Assembly: GCA_029851415.1 (NCBI GenBank)
Contig: CM056742.1
Location: 145,519,121-145,583,120, forward strand
Length of the DNA stretch: 64,000 nucleotides
Source of the DNA: Eretmocerus hayati
Taxonomy: Eukaryota; Arthropoda; Insecta; Hymenoptera; Aphelinidae
Reading direction: 5' to 3'
Position 1 is the first letter of the stretch. The number at the start of each line of letters is the position of its first letter. Below are positions 57,549-64,000 of this stretch, in pieces. The notes below the pieces were generated by a model. It had not been told where the DNA came from. It ran no database searches and was given only the letters and a program-made list of their open reading frames with translations. The position numbers were made by a program, and so were the translations under genes.

Positions 57549-57595
57549 TGTATGCGTACAATTAGGGCAAGTCTTGCCCTAATTGTACGCATACA
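57549..57595. repeat. 47-bp perfect inverted repeat with 1-base spacer
   Basis: Arms of 23 bp (57549-57571 and 57573-57595), starting TGTATGCGTACAATTAGGG, are exact reverse complements around a single T. Weaker pairing may extend outward (AAGTACACTAAG versus TTTTAGAA...GTACTTTTAC). Confidence 0.95.
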
Positions 57596-60500
57596 GAAGA
57601 TTCTAAAGTAAAAGTACATCGGACTGTCGTTTGAGTATATATGGACGTTTGCCGACGCATGTATCTGTGTCCACCATCAGAGTGCACCAGAGCACACCTC
57701 ATATTTGCTCACAAAGAGCAAACGTTCAAATTCAAATTTCATGTGACACCATTTTCGAGAGGTTTGTGTACATGGTGGTAACGGTCCCTCATGGAGACTT
57801 CTTTATCGCCACCCACGTGACATAGAATGCTAAATTTACGTTCATGTTACAAACCAAGATATTTGTACAGCATAGAAAGGTAAACGAGTTTCGGGTAGAG
57901 GCTGAAGTTGTACAAAATTTGTCACCGTATCATATTTCGAACATTCAAAAAGATTTGTCGTTGTCGGTCAATTATTCATTGTCACTGCAATGCAGGTAGG
58001 CCCGTGGGTGGCATAGTGGCGCTTGGCGCTTATGTCGTATAGGATGCACATGAAGAAAAAAAGGTATCCGGTCTTGCACGGGGAATTATCTCGACAGGTA
58101 CATCGTGCCACTGGCTTAATCAACAGATTCAAGGATTTATAGCTCGTCTTGCACTTTGGATATATGTTCCTATATCTCGCGTCAAAAATTGAGATACGAA
58201 TATTGACCGTTATGAGAAATGAGCTTGTAATGTGAGTCAAAGAATGTAGTCGTCCGCATTTCTATCTCTCTTTGATAAACTAAAAATGCCTCGAAAAATG
58301 CACTTGATCGAGGTTTACAAATGTGCAGAACTCATGTGAATGAAGTGACCCTCGACTTTGGCGGTAGGCACGACTCAACATACGATAATATTACAGCCAA
58401 CTGTTTTATAACTGAAAAATTTTTGAACGTAAGCCGTAGAATTGACTTTACGAGCGCGATCGAAAGAGGTTAATTGAAATAACGGTCATCTCGTCTGTAG
58501 TACATAGGCTCATTATAGGACTCTTTGAAGCTCATTGAGATAAAAAAAAAAACTCAATGGCACGCGTAAGAATATCGTATAATTCTATACGACGAAGTTT
58601 CAATGATTATGGTGTAATCACGAGAAACATTACCCTTATTCCCTTCGTGAATTTTTTTTTTACTGAATTTTTATTATGTTTATGAAATTAGAAATTTACA
58701 TTTTTCAGCATCGATTTATTGAGAATTATCATCAATGAAATGGGCATGTATATGAGCTATTCAAAGTAAATTAACTTTCATAAATCAAAAGCAGACGTGT
58801 GCAAACTTAGCTTCGTGGAAGTTCTTGAAAAAATTACAAATAGATAGTAAGCCGAGTCTAAATAGTATCCCAATGGGGGATTAAGAGAAGGATATATTAG
58901 ACAGGAATCTCCTTGTGAGACAGAAATGGTTAACTTTGACCGCATTAGCTTGCACACTTTATATTTAGCGGATTATTACCTTGTATCTCGAGAATTCTCG
59001 AATTATGTGGGTCAGTGGCATCTCTCGTATGAGCATCAGATACTAGTTATCATGATTCATGTCTAATCTCAGCTATGTATGTACATCTCAATCTCGACCT
59101 TCCGATCTCAAACTGAATTTTGCGAGGTCAAAATTTTCCAAACAACTCTCTTCCCTGTATAACAGCCTTAATCCTTGACAAAACCTCATGTAAATTCAAA
59201 ACAATCAACAACAGAATAAGCCCGATATATAATTATATACAAGACAACGAAGCGCGAGAATCCTCTCAGCACTTTCTCTATCGGCGATTTCAAAGATCTT
59301 TCTTTTCTCATAGGGCTATAGAACCAAGAAGGTATGTAGTACTTTTACATATGCGAGTGAAGTAACAATTTCTCTACTTTATATATTGTGTTAGTAAGCC
59401 CGTATCGTATAGAAGACTCTTGAATCAGATGCGTTTCCAGGGACATAAATCGTCGCAAACACAAAAGCTCGCACATGTTTTACACATACGGTCTGCGGTC
59501 ACATTTTATAAGACGAGATCTGAATTAGAACCTGTGATAAAGAGCCCAAAACAAGTTTTACTTTCACGCCCGTTTACGAGGCTTATAAAGGTGTAAGTAT
59601 GAATATATATATATATATATATACATACACCACCCCCCGACTGCACTGAAGCCAAGTTCATTCACTCGTACATTTTCATTCATAGCTTCTGTAACAGCGT
59701 CGTGCAAAGTGAGACTTGATCAATGCTGATTAGTCTAGATGCTTAGCCATGAGAAAAAATTGTGAATTATTTAGTGAAATTGTTACGTTCATGAAAGTTT
59801 TATGGAATGAAGATTCAAGAGGATTGATAAGGAGATATTTGATGTAGTGATCCTTGATTGTAAAATAATGATGAAGGATTTAGAAAGACTTTCATAGATT
59901 TTGAGAATTATTTGTTGAAAGAATGCGAGACTTGCGCAACTATCGCATTATTTAATGGATAAAAGTTGCCCTACTTTTTCAGCACGACTAGACACCTGTA
60001 CTGATAACTCACGCTCTGCTGCTAATCGGAACTCACGACTTCATTGCTCCTTTCACAGATACTCTAAGGTAACATCGCGAAAAAAGTATATCATTCTCAT
60101 CACGAGCTTGGATATAAAAGTATTCATTCTCATGCATATAAAATAATGTCTAAAAATGATCACGGGTACAAAATTCATCGATGAACATGACACAGCATTC
60201 TTAATGTTCTTAATTTTTCCCAGCATTTTTTTATGACTTTTGCGAGTAGAAATGTTAAGAAATCATGAAATAGCACGGTCAAAGTCCTTTCATTCTTTCT
60301 CAATTGGTCGTGAAATATTGATGGTCTGATAGAAATTATATACCAACATCGCAATGATATGTCTGGCAATTGTTTTTTGAACTTTCACAGGACTGATACA
60401 TTTCTTTAGCGATTGAACACATCTTCTAGATCCCTTTATTTGTTCCGTATCTTGATGTGGTATGATTGAAAAATCCCCAAATCACGACAAAAATTTGAAG

Positions 60501-63500
60501 AGAGAATACGAAAATTGCAGGCATTTACTGGTCTGTAGAAATCAATTTGGCTTAGCAATGACCACCTAAATCTAAATATTCCTTTGTTTTCTCCAATCAA
60601 AATATACCGAAATTCACAAGCAGTTTTCAAACGTTTCTGGAAATTCCAACCAATTTGAATTCTCACGATCTCATACAAAGCTGCAACAACCAACAGCATG
60701 CATGAGAGAAAAAAAAACTGACTCTATTCTATGAATACACACAGCTTTGATTATTTCAAAAGCAGATAGATGCAATTGATGGCCAATAATACTCTCCAAC
60801 AATACGCCACGAGAAAGACTAAATTTTTTTACGCGGGCGTGACTGTTTAACAGCTTCCGGCGGATGTACAAGGCCATTGTTTTTTGCCATATACTATATT
60901 GCCGTGTAAGTAACGAAGTATTCAAGTAAAAGTATGACCTGGTTAAGCGCAATACGGGAACAAGCAATTGTTTGCGATTCTTATTTTCCGTCTTCGATAT
61001 AACTTTTGTGGTGAGGCGTAGTGCGGTTTTGAGAGCGAAATGGCTAATTTTGCTCAACGCCAAGCGAATGCTGTCTGCCCTGTATGGGATTTGTTGCACG
61101 ATGGGAAAATTTTCGGATTCGTCCCAGTGGCGAAAGTATTTTAATTAAAGGGGCGGCTTTTTGTTGCGTTCAAGCCAGAAATTCAAGCTTTAATTGCGTT
61201 GAAAGTGAGAGCTGCGAGAGCAGATTGTTTCTATGTTATTAGAATAAGGTAAGAAGCGATGATGAACCCATGTGAGGCCATGACCTGTGAAGATTTTGAA
61301 CTCTATAGTCTAATTGAACAGACCTCTCTCGTTTTGAGAAATTCATCACGATGAGCAAAAAATGCGAGAGATGATCATGATGACTTTCTCCTGACAAATT
61401 TTGATTCTGCACTCTATAATATATGCAACGTTTCGATTGCTTGTCTTGCAACCCTTTTCAAGCTAAAATTCATGATGTTACACTTAGATATATAGATTCT
61501 TCAATTGGCTTCGCCGACGTCCAGTGAGGTTTCCACGAAGAAAAAAGTTTTCCAGCACTCGATACGTAATATACTATTACGATTGATACTTCTGCCGCTA
61601 TATAACTAAATATATGATATTCAACTTCTACCACACTCTCGCCACATATGATATTCGTTTACGTCCAAATTTTGGAACTTCTATGTATACAAACGAGGTT
61701 AGATTTGACCGCTTGCGAGAAAGACTGAACACGTCGTTTGCAAATTTTCCTGAATATGGGTGCGTTTTCCTTTGATGTACTAACATGCGTTATCGCTCAA
61801 TTTATCATTCTAACGTTGAGGGGGAATTCTAATATGTTCATTGAACTCAAAATTTGATTCGAAAGAGCTGTTATTGAGTCTCAAAACGAGCCGAGAGCGC
61901 TTCGGATCCATCTGGTAGCGTTAATGACAAATGGTGCCCTCTGTTTGCTACGTTTGAGTGGTTGTAGCGGTCGACACTAAATTTTAGTTCTTGAGCACTA
62001 ATTTTTGCTTCCCACGCGCCAATTTTTGGTGCCTGTGTGACGGGAGAGAAATTTTGTTGCGAGATCACTAGAATTTGATTTCGCATCTTTAAATTTTGCT
62101 GCGGATACTACACTTTCTGATGAAAATCAATCCTGTCCCCCGGATAGAGCCGATCGCAGCAACCCATTTTTCATGTCGGGAGTTTCTCAGTGTAGAGATA
62201 TTCATTCCATGTTTTTTCAGCTCAAGAGCAACTATCAGAAACACAAGATGATTGGCAAAATTTCCGCTTACACCATCCCGCAATTGAATCAGATAATCAA
62301 AACAATAGAATAAAAAAGTCGATGAAGACCTATAATTTTGCGCGGACTGTTCGCCGCGCACCCAAATCTTACATCGTAATGGTTGATTTCGAGAAAAAAT
62401 TTTACGAAATATTCCATTCGTTTGTCTATTATAAGAGTTTGGATCAGCAAAAATCCTGAGGCTACTCATCTTTGGCAGTGAAAAGCAATTACTCGTTCAT
62501 CGTATTCTAATTAACTCTGAGCTACTCCAAATACTCGTATTGTACAAGAAATCTACTCCTACTTATGTATCAGAAGAAAATAATAACATTGTTACTTTTA
62601 CGAGGACTTTACATACCGTCAATCCAGTTTACAAATACCCTCATGAATTTTCGGGTACTTTGATTCTAAAACACTCATACATAGAATATATTCGTTACCA
62701 CTCGAATTCACATTATCTCAAAAGCTCATCGAAAAATTCCAAGATTCAATGTGCTCGGGTTTGAATGTCGACATCCCTTTACCAAATCTACCTACTTGCA
62801 AATCTTATAACGTAATGTAAAGCAGAGAATCTTCATTTTGGTAGACCGTGGATTAATGTGTGATACGCTTTCGCTTACAGATTAAATTTCAAAAAATTTC
62901 GAAAAATCTGATGATTCATTAACTGCTCTAATCATAAATTCGATAATCCTCTGAGAAATTCAGAAGAAGTTGTCTCAGAGATTGACTTCGATATTTTCAA
63001 TGGCAATTATTATTATTAATCTAGAAATGATTCAAAAATCAAGATGTGTAAACAGGCCAGCGAAGATTTGTAAAACTTTGAGGAAGTACTGATGAAGTTT
63101 TACCTGTGACCAGTTGATAGTAGTAACCATTGAATGACTCACCTAGAACAAAAATATGAGACAAAATTTTTAATAACTATAACAACTAACAATCCAACAT
63201 GGATCATGGGTTATTAGAGACATTTTCTTGTCTATTATCAATCGCCTGCACCATTAAATTTTTCCACAACTTTTATCGTGATCGAAGATTCTGATAACCA
63301 TAAATTATAGGGCATCGGCACGAAACTCGCACCGCCTCGGTGTAATGTCATTGAGCCCATAATATGGCGTGAAATTCAATTACCAATCACCCGTCTATGG
63401 GCCCAGGATCATATTCCTGCATTGAATTTCCAAAAAGAATTCGAGCGCGATATTAATCGGTGGGCGAGAACCTCGCGTAATTGTGCACTTGGTCACGGAA

Positions 63501-64000
63501 ATGAATTGAGTTTCTCACTGATATGGACCGGCATATAAAGTCTTTGTAACAGCGTGAATCAAAAAAGTGCTAGCGAGAAAGTTCACGCGACGGTCGCAAT
63601 TATCCCACCTCTTCCTTCCTTCCTTTATTTCTTCTTTCCTTCCTGCGGGAGCAAAGTTTTCTCGAAAAACGATACGGTGAACAAAAAGTTTATCGATCGG
63701 TCTCATCCTCGTGTTTTTCTATAAAACCCAATGGCGTACTATGAAAAGTTCGTAATCGGAAGAACGCGACCAAGTTCGCGTGTGGTCCATGTCTTCCAAA
63801 TTTTCAGATCTAATAATCTCTTAGCTAGAAGGAAACGTCCACGACTTCCGATCTCCCGATTTCAATCAAGCCCACTGCCACTGATGCAGTAGCACAGCAG
63901 GACATCCTCCTGGGATTTCCTTTTCTTCCGCTTTGGAGATATAATCCCACTCTATAGAGAATAAACCCTAATGAAATCGAGAGACGCTATACACGAGGCG
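57596..64000. other. Non-coding stretch to the right edge
   Basis: It contains a (TA)n microsatellite at about 59602-59623 and a short degenerate tandem region at 61970-62100. Open frames (for example 60671-61099 and 62089-62469, both minus) show no motif that I recognise. No gene is called. Confidence 0.4.
61970..62100. repeat. Degenerate short tandem repeats (AATTTT-G units)
   Basis: About six loose units, each starting AAATTTT or AATTTTT and spaced about 20-28 bases, run through this stretch. They account for the biased minus-strand frame over it. Confidence 0.4.

Noticed and set aside
60671..61099. 142-codon minus-strand open frame
   Set aside because: No recognisable domain and no splice or polyadenylation context; treated as chance.

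Overview
This window is AT-rich eukaryotic nuclear DNA. Its spliced genes have short GT-AG introns, metazoan polyadenylation signals and many non-autonomous inverted-repeat elements. The two recognisable genes are an SKAR/POLDIP3-type RNA-binding protein and a CDR2/centrocortin-type coiled-coil protein; they and the ankyrin gene point to an arthropod. An insect, possibly a hymenopteran, is my best guess, but no search was run to place it.

Genes occupy only the left quarter. Positions 2-830 hold the 3' end of an ankyrin-repeat gene (+ strand, four exons, entering from the left edge). Positions 2019-5672 hold a complete seven-exon gene on the + strand encoding a predicted 425-residue POLDIP3/SKAR-like mRNA-export adaptor. 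Positions 6806-14496 hold six coding exons of a CDR2/CDR2L/centrocortin homologue on the - strand. Its last exon carries the stop and a glutamine/histidine tract; its first coding exon is not securely identified. The last two genes converge, with candidate polyadenylation signals about 110 bases apart.

From 14.5 to 64 kb I find no convincing complete coding gene. This is probably the 5' intron(s) and upstream region of the CDR2-like gene and/or intergenic DNA. One short stretch near 32.7-33.05 kb looks like a decayed coding sequence of unknown family.

The right three-quarters is most notable for structural DNA: about a dozen inverted-repeat (foldback or MITE-like) elements that look unrelated to one another, none with a transposase. 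The most striking are a foldback element at 27.3-28.3 kb whose arms are built from a roughly 26-bp satellite in opposite orientations, a 1-kb palindrome at 50.4-51.4 kb, a 406-bp palindrome flanked by TTAA at 35.24-35.64 kb, a 677-bp element with TA-flanked CACTRCAAAAAG ends at 41.5-42.2 kb, and a 47-bp near-perfect palindrome at 57.55 kb.
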